Positions 1-6,437 are shown, numbered from the stretch's first letter. The stretch: 8,601 nt of DNA from Bacteroidales bacterium (GCA_012514255.1 JAAZAP010000270.1:1-8601); one strand, 5' to 3'. Program-made: numbers and translations. The notes: generated from the letters alone by a model not told the origin.

Positions 1-44
1 ACAAGCGGACCCGCCTTCTCTCTCAAATCCTGAAGTATTGCCAT
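1..44 (-). CDS. Start of a PpiD/SurA-like peptidyl-prolyl isomerase (partial)
   Basis: Only the first 14 complete codons are inside the window; the gene runs off the left edge. Read on the minus strand from the ATG at 44-42 they give MAILQDLREKAGPL followed by the first two bases of a valine codon. Bacteroidetes PpiD-type foldases (SurA N-terminal plus rotamase domains, anchored in the inner membrane and facing the periplasm) commonly start with a short segment of this kind, 'MA-(I/V/T)-LQ-x-IR-x-K-x-G-x-L(L)V', just ahead of the membrane helix. The assignment rests on this short match alone, so it is tentative. The gene is divergent from everything up to 8355, and a TAnnTTTG promoter element lies about 50 bp upstream at 93-100. 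No Shine-Dalgarno sequence is seen. Confidence 0.5.
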   Translation of the reverse strand, partial: MAILQDLREKAGPL

Positions 45-92
45 CTGAATACTATTTAAATAATGAATTTAGCTCTTGAAAAATACAGGCGA

Positions 93-100
93 CAAATATA
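93..100 (-). promoter_or_regulatory. Candidate -7 promoter element for the left-edge gene
   Basis: On the minus strand this reads TATATTTG, a full match to the Bacteroidetes -7 consensus TAnnTTTG. A TTTG lies upstream at 120-117, but the 16-base spacing is shorter than the roughly 19-21 expected for the -33 element, so only the -7 part is convincing. It would place the transcript start about 40 bases before the ATG at 44. The surrounding 45-207 stretch is AT-rich, holds no coding sequence that I can support, and carries no clear plus-strand promoter. Confidence 0.4.
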
Positions 101-231
101 ACAAAAATCAGTTAAACAAAAGGATGCACACTCTTCTCATTAAATTTAACTTCCGGCAAACATGATAATTCTCATTTTTAAGGTAAGGCACACGGGTAGT
201 TAATATATTGGAAGAAAAAAAACAGATAGCC

Positions 232-475
232 ATGTCCGGGAATCTTAGAGGTCTCTCGTCAAGACGAGGCCTTGCAGACAGCTTATACGAGAGTATTGCC
301 GGAACGGTTCCGGATGGTCAACATCATGCTGAAGAAAGGCTGACATCTATTGCCGGTGAGTATATGACAGGCGATGCGGCCGTCCTGAGCGCCAGCTCCT
401 TCTATGATTTTCTGCAGCCAGCACATCATGGCAGGAAGGTCCTCATGTGTGACGGCACCCCTGTTTGACGTCAGA
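232..475 (+). pseudogene. NuoE-like [2Fe-2S] subunit remnant (N-terminal fragment)
   Basis: The frame opening at ATG 232 (a TTG at 208 is also possible) encodes about 78 residues resembling the N-terminus of NuoE-like thioredoxin-fold [2Fe-2S] subunits that partner NAD-linked formate dehydrogenases and hydrogenases. Visible hallmarks are the helical start (LSSRRGLADSLYESI), the LTSIAGEY segment, SSFYDFL, and GRKVLMCDGTP, where the cysteine is the first iron-sulfur ligand. The frame stops at 466-468. Reading one base over at the C-run (about 457-461) gives P-C-L at 459-467, which restores the expected C-x4-C ligand spacing, so a one-base deletion is likely. About 85 residues normally follow, with the other two cysteines; none are present. 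Sequence resembling a different gene (fdhA) begins immediately after. It cannot make a working iron-sulfur protein; whether a short peptide is still translated cannot be seen. Confidence 0.65.
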
Positions 476-668
476 GAAGACGGGACGGTTGCTGGAACAT
501 TACAACAGCGGCACCATGACGCGGCGCAACCCGAACAGTGAGATAGTAACAGAGGACCTTCTTTACGTCCATCCGCTTGACGCGAAGGCCAAAGGGCTGG
601 TGACCGGTGACCATGCAAGGATCTTCTCTGCCCGTGCAGAATGCCGTACTGATACCAAAATAGAGTAA
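465..668 (+). pseudogene. Formate dehydrogenase alpha-subunit remnant (C-terminal domain fragment)
   Basis: This 67-codon frame matches the molybdopterin-dinucleotide-binding C-terminal domain of formate dehydrogenase-type molybdoenzymes. The key piece is TGRLLEHYNSGTMTRRNP (about residues 6-23), the family's 'TGR-x-x-x-H-x-x-x-GTMT-R' signature, followed by VHPLDAKAKGLVTGDHARIFSARAE, the usual 'P-x-DA-x-x-xG-x-x-xGD-x-V-x-V-x-S-x-RG' stretch. The catalytic domains (several hundred residues, with the Cys/Sec site and [4Fe-4S] cluster) are missing upstream, and the final 50 or so residues are missing downstream: after about 645 the similarity gives way to a short unrelated tail ending at 666-668. 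It is therefore truncated at both ends. It follows the NuoE-like fragment in the same orientation, as the intact genes would in a nuoE-nuoF-fdhA operon, which points to loss of the middle of such an operon. Confidence 0.7.
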
Positions 669-675
669 ATAATGG

Positions 676-701
676 AAATATACCCCAAAAAAATAGGGGG
701 T
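676..701 (+). promoter_or_regulatory. Operator-like site 1 upstream of glnN
   Basis: A 26-base element that begins AAATATACCCC, passes through seven A residues and ends TAGGGGGT. The ACCCC/GGGGT ends form an imperfect dyad around an A-rich core. It is nearly identical to site 2 (729-753); their starts are 53 and their ends 52 bases apart, close to five turns of B-DNA, so a protein dimer on each would sit on the same face. Its place just ahead of glutamine synthetase suggests a nitrogen-status regulator, but that is inference; the regulator is not identifiable here. Confidence 0.5.
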
Positions 702-728
702 CATCAACAAAAAACATATAAAATATCA

Positions 729-753
729 AAATATACCCTCAAAAATAGGGGGT
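729..753 (+). promoter_or_regulatory. Operator-like site 2 upstream of glnN
   Basis: A 25-base near-copy of the element at 676-701, beginning AAATATACCC, with TC in place of CAA before the A-run, and ending TAGGGGGT; the dyad continues to GTAT at 754-757. It ends 16 bases before the -7-like element at 770-777 and so covers the place where a -33 element would lie. No TTTG is present there, which would suit a promoter that needs an activator bound at this site. Formation of an RNA hairpin by the C and G runs is an alternative reading, but there is no U-tract after it. Confidence 0.5.
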
Positions 754-769
754 GTATCCTGAAATGATC

Positions 770-777
770 TATTTTTG
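770..777 (+). promoter_or_regulatory. Candidate glnN -7 promoter element
   Basis: TATTTTTG matches the Bacteroidetes TAnnTTTG consensus. Transcription would begin near 783, leaving a leader of only about 10 bases before the ATG at 793. There is no recognisable -33 element; operator-like site 2 occupies that position. The element also lies inside an inverted repeat, TGATCT (765-770) and AGATCA (788-793), so DNA or RNA structure could affect its use. If the real promoter lies further upstream, this match is fortuitous. Confidence 0.35.
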
Positions 778-792
778 GCAAAAAATCAGATC

Positions 793-2982
793 ATGGCAGA
801 ATTACGTTTCAGTGCATTAAAGGAGCTTTTCAGCAGGGAGCCTGTTGAGGTATCCGTTCCGGGGGAGCCTGTCTCCACATATTTTTCAGAGAATGTTTTT
901 GACAAGGCGAAGATGGAGCGTTACCTGAGCCGTGAGGCTTACAGGGCGGTGATGACGGCAATTGATGAGGGTACGCCCATTAACAGGCAGATAGCTGACC
1001 AGGTAGCTACCGGCATGCAGGCCTGGGCCATGGAGCATGGGGTGACTCATTCTACGCACTGGTTCCATCCGCTGACCGATGCCACTGCCGAGAAGCATGA
1101 CTCATTTGTCGGGCGGGGAGAGATGGGCTCCATCATTGAGATATTCTCGGGTGAGGTTTTAGTGCAGCAGGAGCCTGACGCATCGAGTTTTCCCAGCGGT
1201 GGTATAAGGAACACCTTTGAAGCAAGGGGTTACACGGCCTGGGATGTCTCGTCGCCGGCATTCATTGTGGGCAACACGCTCTGTATCCCTACAGTCTTCG
1301 TATCATACACCGGGGAGGCGCTTGACTACAAGACCCCGCTTCTCCGTTCGCTGGCCGTACTGGATAAAGCTGCCGTGGAGGTGTGTCACCTTTTTGACAA
1401 GGATGTCAAGAAGGTTATTGCCACGCTGGGATGGGAGCAGGAGTATTTCCTTATTGATGAGGCACTCTATTACGCCAGGCCTGACCTGATGCTTGCAGAC
1501 CGTACGCTGATGGGACATCCCTCTTCCAAGGATCAGCAGCTCTCAGATCACTATTTCGGGTCAATACCTGACAGGGTTAAGGCATTCATGAAGGAGTTTG
1601 AATTTGAGGCCTACAAGCTGGGTATTCCCGTGAAGACGCGTCATAATGAGGTTGCTCCCAACCAGTTTGAGTGTGCCCCGGTCTTTGAGGAAGCCAACCT
1701 CGCCGTTGATCATAACCAGCTGATAATGGATGTGATGCGGCGGGTAGCCCGGAAACATAAGTTCAGGGTTCTGTTCCATGAAAAGCCTTTTGCTGAGGTT
1801 AACGGATCGGGCAAGCACAGCAACTGGTCAATGATGACTGATACGGGAGTGAATCTGCTCTCCCCCGGCAAGAATCCGAAGACAAACATGCAGTTCCTAA
1901 CCTTTCTCGTAAACGTGATAAAGGCTGTCAATGACAACCAGGAACTGCTTCGCGCCAGCGTGACCAATGAGAACAACTCGTACAGGCTGGGAGGTCATGA
2001 GGCGCCACCATCAATAATATCGGTCTTCCTGGGCAGTTATCTCTCTGGAATTCTTGACAGTATTGCCAGCAAGGTGAAGGACAAGAAGATGACCCCGCAG
2101 GAGAAGACGGAGATCAAGCTTGGTATTGGCAAGATACCGGGAATCTTCCTGGACAATACTGACCGTAACCGAACCTCGCCCTTTGCCTTCACCGGCAACA
2201 GGTTCGAGTTCCGTGCCGTGGGCTCATCGGCTAACTGCAGCTCTGCTGTAATCGTGCTCAATGCAGCAGTTGCCCACCAGCTTAAGGCATTCGCCGATGA
2301 GGTTAATGCCATGGCCGACAGGGGCACAAAGCGTGACGAGGCTATCTTCCAGGTACTGAAAAAGTGCATTATTGACTCGAAAAGGATACGTTTTGAAGGC
2401 GACGGGTACAGCGCTGAATGGCATAAGGAGGCCATTCGCAGGGGTCTCTCCGCGGAATCCAGCGTGCCCAGGACCCTCAAGGCATACAGCACTCCGGCGT
2501 CGTGCGAGACACTCGTTGGCACAGGCGTGTTTACCGAACGCGAGCTGGAGAGCAGGGTAGGGGTGGAACTGGAGAAATTTACCAAGAAACTGCAGATAGA
2601 ATCGCGTGTCCTGGGTGATCTGGCAATAAACCATATAGTACCCACTGCGGTGAACTACATGACCTCGCTGGTGGATAATGTCAGGGGTTTGAGGGAGATA
2701 TTTGATGATAACGACTTCCTTCGGCTGGCGGGCGCACGCAAGGAACTGATAGTTTCAATATCTGATCATATATCCATGATAAAGAAACTGGTCAGCGAGA
2801 TGATAGATCAGCGAAGGAAGGCAAACGTTATGGTTGATATTTATAAGAAAGCGAGTGCCTATGAATCTCAGGTCAAACCTTACCTGCAGGAGATCAGGAC
2901 TCACATTGATAAGCTTGAGCTGGTGGTGGACAATGAGCTGTGGCCTTTGCCCAAGTACCGTGAACTTCTGTTTACCCGGTGA
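793..2982 (+). CDS. glnN: Type III glutamine synthetase (GSIII)
   Basis: Makes glutamine from glutamate, ammonia and ATP in the cytoplasm, the entry point for nitrogen. GSIII is the large-subunit class (about 75-80 kDa, forming dodecamers) typical of Bacteroidetes and some cyanobacteria. Starting at ATG 793 the product is 729 residues, the usual GSIII length, and begins MAELRFSALKELF like its relatives; an in-frame TTG at 775 would add six residues but falls inside the -7 element, so I reject it. The GSIII N-terminal domain covers roughly 1-150. Catalytic features follow: GWEQEYFLID (about 213-222, metal-binding glutamates), RHNEVAPNQFECAP (283-296), NGSGKHSNWSM (337-347, the glycine/histidine loop), and NRTSPFAFTGNRFEFR (459-474, nucleotide and glutamate site). 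The C-terminal part is a long helical extension specific to the class. Nothing is missing. It appears to be monocistronic, between paired operator-like sites and a strong terminator. Confidence 0.96.
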   Translation: MAELRFSALKELFSREPVEVSVPGEPVSTYFSENVFDKAKMERYLSREAYRAVMTAIDEGTPINRQIADQVATGMQAWAMEHGVTHSTHWFHPLTDATAEKHDSFVGRGEMGSIIEIFSGEVLVQQEPDASSFPSGGIRNTFEARGYTAWDVSSPAFIVGNTLCIPTVFVSYTGEALDYKTPLLRSLAVLDKAAVEVCHLFDKDVKKVIATLGWEQEYFLIDEALYYARPDLMLADRTLMGHPSSKDQQLSDHYFGSIPDRVKAFMKEFEFEAYKLGIPVKTRHNEVAPNQFECAPVFEEANLAVDHNQLIMDVMRRVARKHKFRVLFHEKPFAEVNGSGKHSNWSMMTDTGVNLLSPGKNPKTNMQFLTFLVNVIKAVNDNQELLRASVTNENNSYRLGGHEAPPSIISVFLGSYLSGILDSIASKVKDKKMTPQEKTEIKLGIGKIPGIFLDNTDRNRTSPFAFTGNRFEFRAVGSSANCSSAVIVLNAAVAHQLKAFADEVNAMADRGTKRDEAIFQVLKKCIIDSKRIRFEGDGYSAEWHKEAIRRGLSAESSVPRTLKAYSTPASCETLVGTGVFTERELESRVGVELEKFTKKLQIESRVLGDLAINHIVPTAVNYMTSLVDNVRGLREIFDDNDFLRLAGARKELIVSISDHISMIKKLVSEMIDQRRKANVMVDIYKKASAYESQVKPYLQEIRTHIDKLELVVDNELWPLPKYRELLFTR

Positions 2983-3016
2983 TTGCTTCGCTTTTATTCA
3001 AAAGATCTGTGGTTTT

Positions 3017-3047
3017 TAATGCCCTCGCTGAAGAGGGCATTATTTTT
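3017..3047 (+). terminator. Intrinsic terminator after glnN
   Basis: A perfect 10-bp stem, TAATGCCCTC (3017-3026) with GAGGGCATTA (3033-3042), closes a six-base loop and is followed by TTTTT at 3043-3047. It lies 35 bases past the glnN stop. A matching T-run at 3013-3017 on the upstream side gives an A-tract/T-tract arrangement that could also work on the other strand, though no convergent gene needs it. Confidence 0.9.
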
Positions 3048-3104
3048 GTGGCCGGTCATGGAAGCCGGTACTTAATGAAGCATCGGTACGTTAACATAAA
3101 TAAT

Positions 3105-3112
3105 TACTTTTG
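3105..3112 (+). promoter_or_regulatory. Promoter -7 element for the PorE-like gene
   Basis: TACTTTTG matches TAnnTTTG exactly and lies between the glnN terminator and the next gene. Transcription would start near 3118, giving a leader of about 6 bases to ATG 3124 or 18 bases to ATG 3136. No clear -33 TTTG is found at the expected spacing. Confidence 0.55.
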
Positions 3113-3123
3113 CATAAATCAAT

Positions 3124-5112
3124 ATGGCGGTCAGAATGAACAGAACAATTGTTCTTATAATAATAGTAGCCCTTATGTTTCCTTCACTGCTTCAGGCACA
3201 GAAGCAGAAGACCGAGCGTGCCTACGCCGCTTATGAGGCTGGCACCTATTACGATGCAATAGACCACTTCAAGGATGTCTATTCAAAGACCCGTGACAGG
3301 CAGCTGAAGGCAGAGATGGTCTTTATGGTATCAGAGTGTTACCGGCTGATAAATGACCCTAAGAACGCTGAGTTGTGGTACAAAAGGGCGGTCAGGTCGC
3401 CCTTCCCGAAGCCTGAGGCACAGTATTGGCTGGCAGATAGTTATAAGAAGCTGGGTCGTTATCCCGAAGCAATAGAGGAATTCCGGACGTACCGTCAGCT
3501 GGTTCCCGGGGACCCGCGCACCGAACAACAGATACGTGCCTGCGAGCTGGCCATGGAATGGCAGGCGTCGCCGGAGGCGTACAATGTGGAGGAGATGAAG
3601 GATATCAACTCGCGGGATTCTGATTTCGGCCCTGCCTATGCCCGTGATGACCACGGGCTGGTATGGTTTACCTCTTCACGTGACGATGCCAGGGGCAACA
3701 AGGAACATGGTGCCACCGGCCAGAGCTTTACTGACATCTTTGAGACCAGGCTTGACAAGAAAGGCAAATGGAGCACTCCTGTGCCGGTTGATTTTCTCAA
3801 TACCGAGTTTGAGGATGGCACACCTTCATTTTCCATGGACTACACGGAGGTGTTCTTTACCCGCTGCGAGGCCGGCAAGCGCGAGAGCAAGGGGTGTGTG
3901 ATAATGTATTCAAGCCGTGAGGGAGTCAACTGGAGTGATCCGGAGAAGATTGAGCTCCTGGATGATACGCTTGTGGCTGCTCATCCGGCCCTCTCTCCTG
4001 ACGGCCAGACTCTCTATTTTGTCTCTGATATGCCCGGCGGACGGGGAGGCAAGGATCTGTACCGCACAACACGCACCTCGCCGGGCAGCCCCTGGTCGCG
4101 ACCTGAGAATCTGGGGACCGATATCAATACCCGTGGCAACGAACTGTTTCCTTTCGTTCAAGAGGATGGAACCCTCTACTTTGCTTCTGACGGCCATATA
4201 GGAATGGGCGGACTGGATATCTTCAGGGCTGTCCCCCAGGGAGGCGACGCATGGCTGGTTCAGAACATGATGGCCCCAATAAACAGCCCGGCAGACGATT
4301 TCGGAATTACCTTTGAGAGTGGGGCAGAGAGGGGCATCTTCAGCTCCTCCAGGAAAGGAAGGACCGCTGATGACCTCTATACATTTGAGATGCCGCCGCT
4401 GCTCTTCAGCATCACGGGCCTCGTCAGGGATGAGAAGACTGGCCAGCCCGTAGAAGGTGCCGCCGTACAGCTCATCGCCAGTGACGGCGCCAACATGCAG
4501 ACAGAAACCGGTGCCGCAGGCGACTTCAGGTTCACTCTCCGTCCGGAGGTTGATTATATCTTCCTTGCATCCAAAAAAGGATACCTGAACGGCAAGGAAA
4601 AAGAGACCACGAGGGGCCAGGACAAAAGTCGCGATTTCATGGCAACAATACAGCTGACCCCCATAGACAGACCGATAGAGCTCCCCAATATCTTCTATGA
4701 CTTCGGGAAGTGGGACCTCAGACCCGAGTCGATGGTATCGCTCGATAGGCTGGTGGAGACTCTCAATGACAACCCGAACGTAACCATTGAGCTTATGTCT
4801 CACACTGACTCGCGTGACACCGAGGAGTTTAACCTTGATCTCTCGCAGAAGAGGGCACAGTCTGTAGTTGATTACCTTATTGCCAAGGGTATAGCTGCCG
4901 ACAGGCTCACCGCGCAAGGCTATGGCGAGACCAACCCGAAGGTGGTGGATCAGGAGATAATGGAGAACTCACCGTTCCTGCGTTCAGGCGCTACGCTTAA
5001 TGAGCAGTATATCAATTCCCTGGCCAGCGAAGAGCAGAAGGAGATAGCTCACCAGATAAACCGTCGCACCGAGTTCAGGGTTTTACGGACCGATTACGAG
5101 CCGGCACAATAA
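3124..5112 (+). CDS. PorE-like OmpA-family envelope protein (TPR, beta-propeller, CRD, OmpA_C)
   Basis: An exported cell-envelope protein of 662 residues (658 if it starts at ATG 3136, which gives a more typical signal peptide, MNRTIVLIIIVALMFPSLLQ). The cleavage region near QAQ looks like signal peptidase I; there is no lipobox cysteine. Domains in order: TPR-like helices about 30-145; a PD40/WD40-like beta-propeller about 155-425 with recurrent blades such as AHPALSPDGQTLYFVSD (286-302) and GTLYFASDGHIGMGGLDIFR (349-368); a carboxypeptidase-regulatory-like beta-sandwich about 428-512; and a peptidoglycan-binding OmpA C-terminal domain about 520-657 with SHTDSRDTEEFNLDLSQKRA and NRRTEFRV. 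This order and length are those of Porphyromonas PorE (PG1058), a type IX secretion component thought to tether the machinery to peptidoglycan. Bacteroidetes carry several paralogues with this layout, so the exact role is inferred. purM follows after 21 bp. Confidence 0.85.
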   Translation: MAVRMNRTIVLIIIVALMFPSLLQAQKQKTERAYAAYEAGTYYDAIDHFKDVYSKTRDRQLKAEMVFMVSECYRLINDPKNAELWYKRAVRSPFPKPEAQYWLADSYKKLGRYPEAIEEFRTYRQLVPGDPRTEQQIRACELAMEWQASPEAYNVEEMKDINSRDSDFGPAYARDDHGLVWFTSSRDDARGNKEHGATGQSFTDIFETRLDKKGKWSTPVPVDFLNTEFEDGTPSFSMDYTEVFFTRCEAGKRESKGCVIMYSSREGVNWSDPEKIELLDDTLVAAHPALSPDGQTLYFVSDMPGGRGGKDLYRTTRTSPGSPWSRPENLGTDINTRGNELFPFVQEDGTLYFASDGHIGMGGLDIFRAVPQGGDAWLVQNMMAPINSPADDFGITFESGAERGIFSSSRKGRTADDLYTFEMPPLLFSITGLVRDEKTGQPVEGAAVQLIASDGANMQTETGAAGDFRFTLRPEVDYIFLASKKGYLNGKEKETTRGQDKSRDFMATIQLTPIDRPIELPNIFYDFGKWDLRPESMVSLDRLVETLNDNPNVTIELMSHTDSRDTEEFNLDLSQKRAQSVVDYLIAKGIAADRLTAQGYGETNPKVVDQEIMENSPFLRSGATLNEQYINSLASEEQKEIAHQINRRTEFRVLRTDYEPAQ

Positions 5113-5133
5113 AATGAGCGTCCGGCAGGTATC

Positions 5134-6303
5134 ATGAATGACACATCGCGCTACGCCAAAAGAGGAGTCTCATCCGGCAAGGAGGAGGTGCATGCCGCAA
5201 TAAGCAAAACTGACAGGGGTCTTTTCCCGAAAGCATTCTGCAAGATCATACCTGATATCCTGGGAGGTGATCCCGGCTGGTGCAACATAATGCATGCTGA
5301 CGGTGCCGGAACCAAATCGTCACTGGCATATGTCTACTGGAAGGAGACGGGAGACCTCTCCGTCTGGAAGGGAATAGCACAGGATGCCGTGGTGATGAAC
5401 CTCGATGACCTGCTCTGCGTGGGAGCAACTGACAATATCCTCCTTTCTTCAACCATAGGAAGAAACAGGAACCTTATCCCGGGGGAGGTGATACGGACTC
5501 TCATTGAAGGGACAGAGGAGTTCCTGGCTCGCATGAGAGATGCCGGCACAGGTATCTGGTCAACGGGAGGAGAGACAGCTGATGTGGGAGACCTGGTAAG
5601 AACAGTGATAGTTGACTCGACGGTCACGGCACGGATGCCCAGGGCCGCTGTGATTGACAATGCAAATATCCGCGCAGGTGATGTGATTGTGGGCCTGGCA
5701 TCATACGGGCAGACAACTTATGAGGATGAGTATAACGGTGGCATGGGCAGCAACGGCCTGACCTCGGCACGGCACGACGTGTTCAGTAGCTATCTCTCAG
5801 GGCTTTATCCCGAGAGCTACGACAGAGAGATCCCGGCATCACTGGCATACAGCGGCCCGCTGAAGCTCACAGACCCTACCACTGTTCCGGGAGTAAATGC
5901 GGGAAAGCTTGTCCTCTCACCCACCCGGACCTATGCACCTGTCATCAGCAAGGTGCTGCAGACGATGAGGCCTGCAATCCATGGCATGATCCACTGCTCG
6001 GGAGGAGGGCAGACCAAGATCATGCATTTCATTGATGACCTGCATATTATAAAGGACAACCTTTTCCCGGTACCTCCGCTGTTTGAGCTGATACAGAAGA
6101 GTTCCGGCACACCGTGGGAGGAGATGTACCGGGTGTTCAACATGGGACACCGTATGGAGCTCTATGTTGACGAAGCCGATGCCGCAGCTATAATTGATCT
6201 TGCGTCTGAATTCAGGCTCGAGGCCCGTGTTGTGGGCCGGTGTGAGGCCGCCGCATGGCGCGGACTGACCATCAGAACGGCGCAGGGGGAATTTGCGTAC
6301 TGA
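5134..6303 (+). CDS. purM: Phosphoribosylformylglycinamidine cyclo-ligase (AIR synthetase), long Bacteroidetes form
   Basis: Closes the imidazole ring in purine synthesis: FGAM plus ATP gives AIR, ADP and phosphate, in the cytoplasm. The 389-residue product is longer than the roughly 345-residue E. coli enzyme and matches the divergent form common in Bacteroidetes. PurM/PurL-family landmarks are present: ADGAGTKSSLA (55-65, nucleotide-binding loop), DDLLCVGA (91-98), GGETAD (145-150), SNGLTSAR (206-213), PTRTYAP (263-269), HGMIHCSGGG (283-292) and FNMGHRMEL (335-343). The start at ATG 5134 gives RYAKRGVSSGKEEVHAAI, the expected N-terminus. It sits 21 bp after the PorE-like gene with no visible terminator or good promoter between, so readthrough is likely. 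The sequence family is also annotated as 'AIR synthase-related protein', because its motifs depart from classic PurM; the purine role is well supported by family knowledge, not proven here. Confidence 0.88.
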   Translation: MNDTSRYAKRGVSSGKEEVHAAISKTDRGLFPKAFCKIIPDILGGDPGWCNIMHADGAGTKSSLAYVYWKETGDLSVWKGIAQDAVVMNLDDLLCVGATDNILLSSTIGRNRNLIPGEVIRTLIEGTEEFLARMRDAGTGIWSTGGETADVGDLVRTVIVDSTVTARMPRAAVIDNANIRAGDVIVGLASYGQTTYEDEYNGGMGSNGLTSARHDVFSSYLSGLYPESYDREIPASLAYSGPLKLTDPTTVPGVNAGKLVLSPTRTYAPVISKVLQTMRPAIHGMIHCSGGGQTKIMHFIDDLHIIKDNLFPVPPLFELIQKSSGTPWEEMYRVFNMGHRMELYVDEADAAAIIDLASEFRLEARVVGRCEAAAWRGLTIRTAQGEFAY

Positions 6304-6313
6304 CTCTGCAATT

Positions 6314-6337
6314 CAGTCTGCAGTCTGCAGTCTGCAG
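6314..6337 (+). repeat. Heptanucleotide tandem repeat, CAGTCTG x 3.4
   Basis: Three perfect copies of CAGTCTG plus CAG, starting 10 bases after the purM stop codon. The same unit written in another phase is GCAGTCT; the minus-strand repeats at 8393-8424 use GCAGTCA, one base different, so the two loci belong to one repeat family. No protein-coding role is visible in this gap. Confidence 0.85.
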
Positions 6338-6382
6338 CCGTTCCTGGAGATCGAAGACTTCCGGCTTTACCACTGCCTGGTG

Positions 6383-6396
6383 ACTATTGTCTATTG
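6383..6396 (+). repeat. Second short heptad pair, ACTATTG-TCTATTG
   Basis: Two adjoining 7-mers that differ only in the first base (ACTATTG at 6383-6389, TCTATTG at 6390-6396), then a partial CCTGATT. It is short enough to be chance, but it has the same 7-base period as the repeat 50 bases upstream and it supplies the TTG used as a -33 element by the prfA promoter. Confidence 0.45.
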
Positions 6397-6416
6397 CCTG
6401 ATTATAATTACCTTTG
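6387..6416 (+). promoter_or_regulatory. Promoter for prfA-pyrF
   Basis: The -7 element TACCTTTG (6409-6416) fits TAnnTTTG fully, and a TTG at 6387-6389 (ATTG from 6386) lies 19 bases before it, the best-spaced -33/-7 pair in the window. Transcription would begin near 6422, about 16 bases before the prfA ATG at 6438. It gives prfA and pyrF a supply of transcript independent of purM. Confidence 0.65.
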
Positions 6417-6437
6417 CACCCTGAAATTTGGCATCTG

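Noticed and set aside
283..729. A 148-codon minus-strand open frame across the formate dehydrogenase remnant
   Set aside because: The plus strand gives clear NuoE- and FdhA-like motifs over the same bases, and the minus frame crosses the operator-like sites.
676..757. The C-run/G-run elements as intrinsic terminators of the remnant operon
   Set aside because: There is no T-tract after either G-run, and the two copies with helical spacing ahead of a gene fit protein-binding sites better.
676..793. A sigma-54 promoter for glnN
   Set aside because: No TGGCAC-N5-TTGC type -24/-12 pair is present; the TAnnTTTG element is the better match.
2037..2645. A 202-codon minus-strand open frame inside glnN
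   Set aside because: It lies wholly within conserved glutamine synthetase coding sequence and its translation has no recognisable domain.
3910..4917. A 335-codon open frame on the minus strand inside the PorE-like gene
   Set aside because: The plus-strand frame has a signal peptide and four recognisable domains; the minus-strand translation shows no family motif and is a shadow frame.
6414..6437. An eight-residue N-terminal extension of release factor 1 from TTG 6414
   Set aside because: The TTG is part of the -7 element TACCTTTG, and ATG 6438 gives the usual RF1 length.
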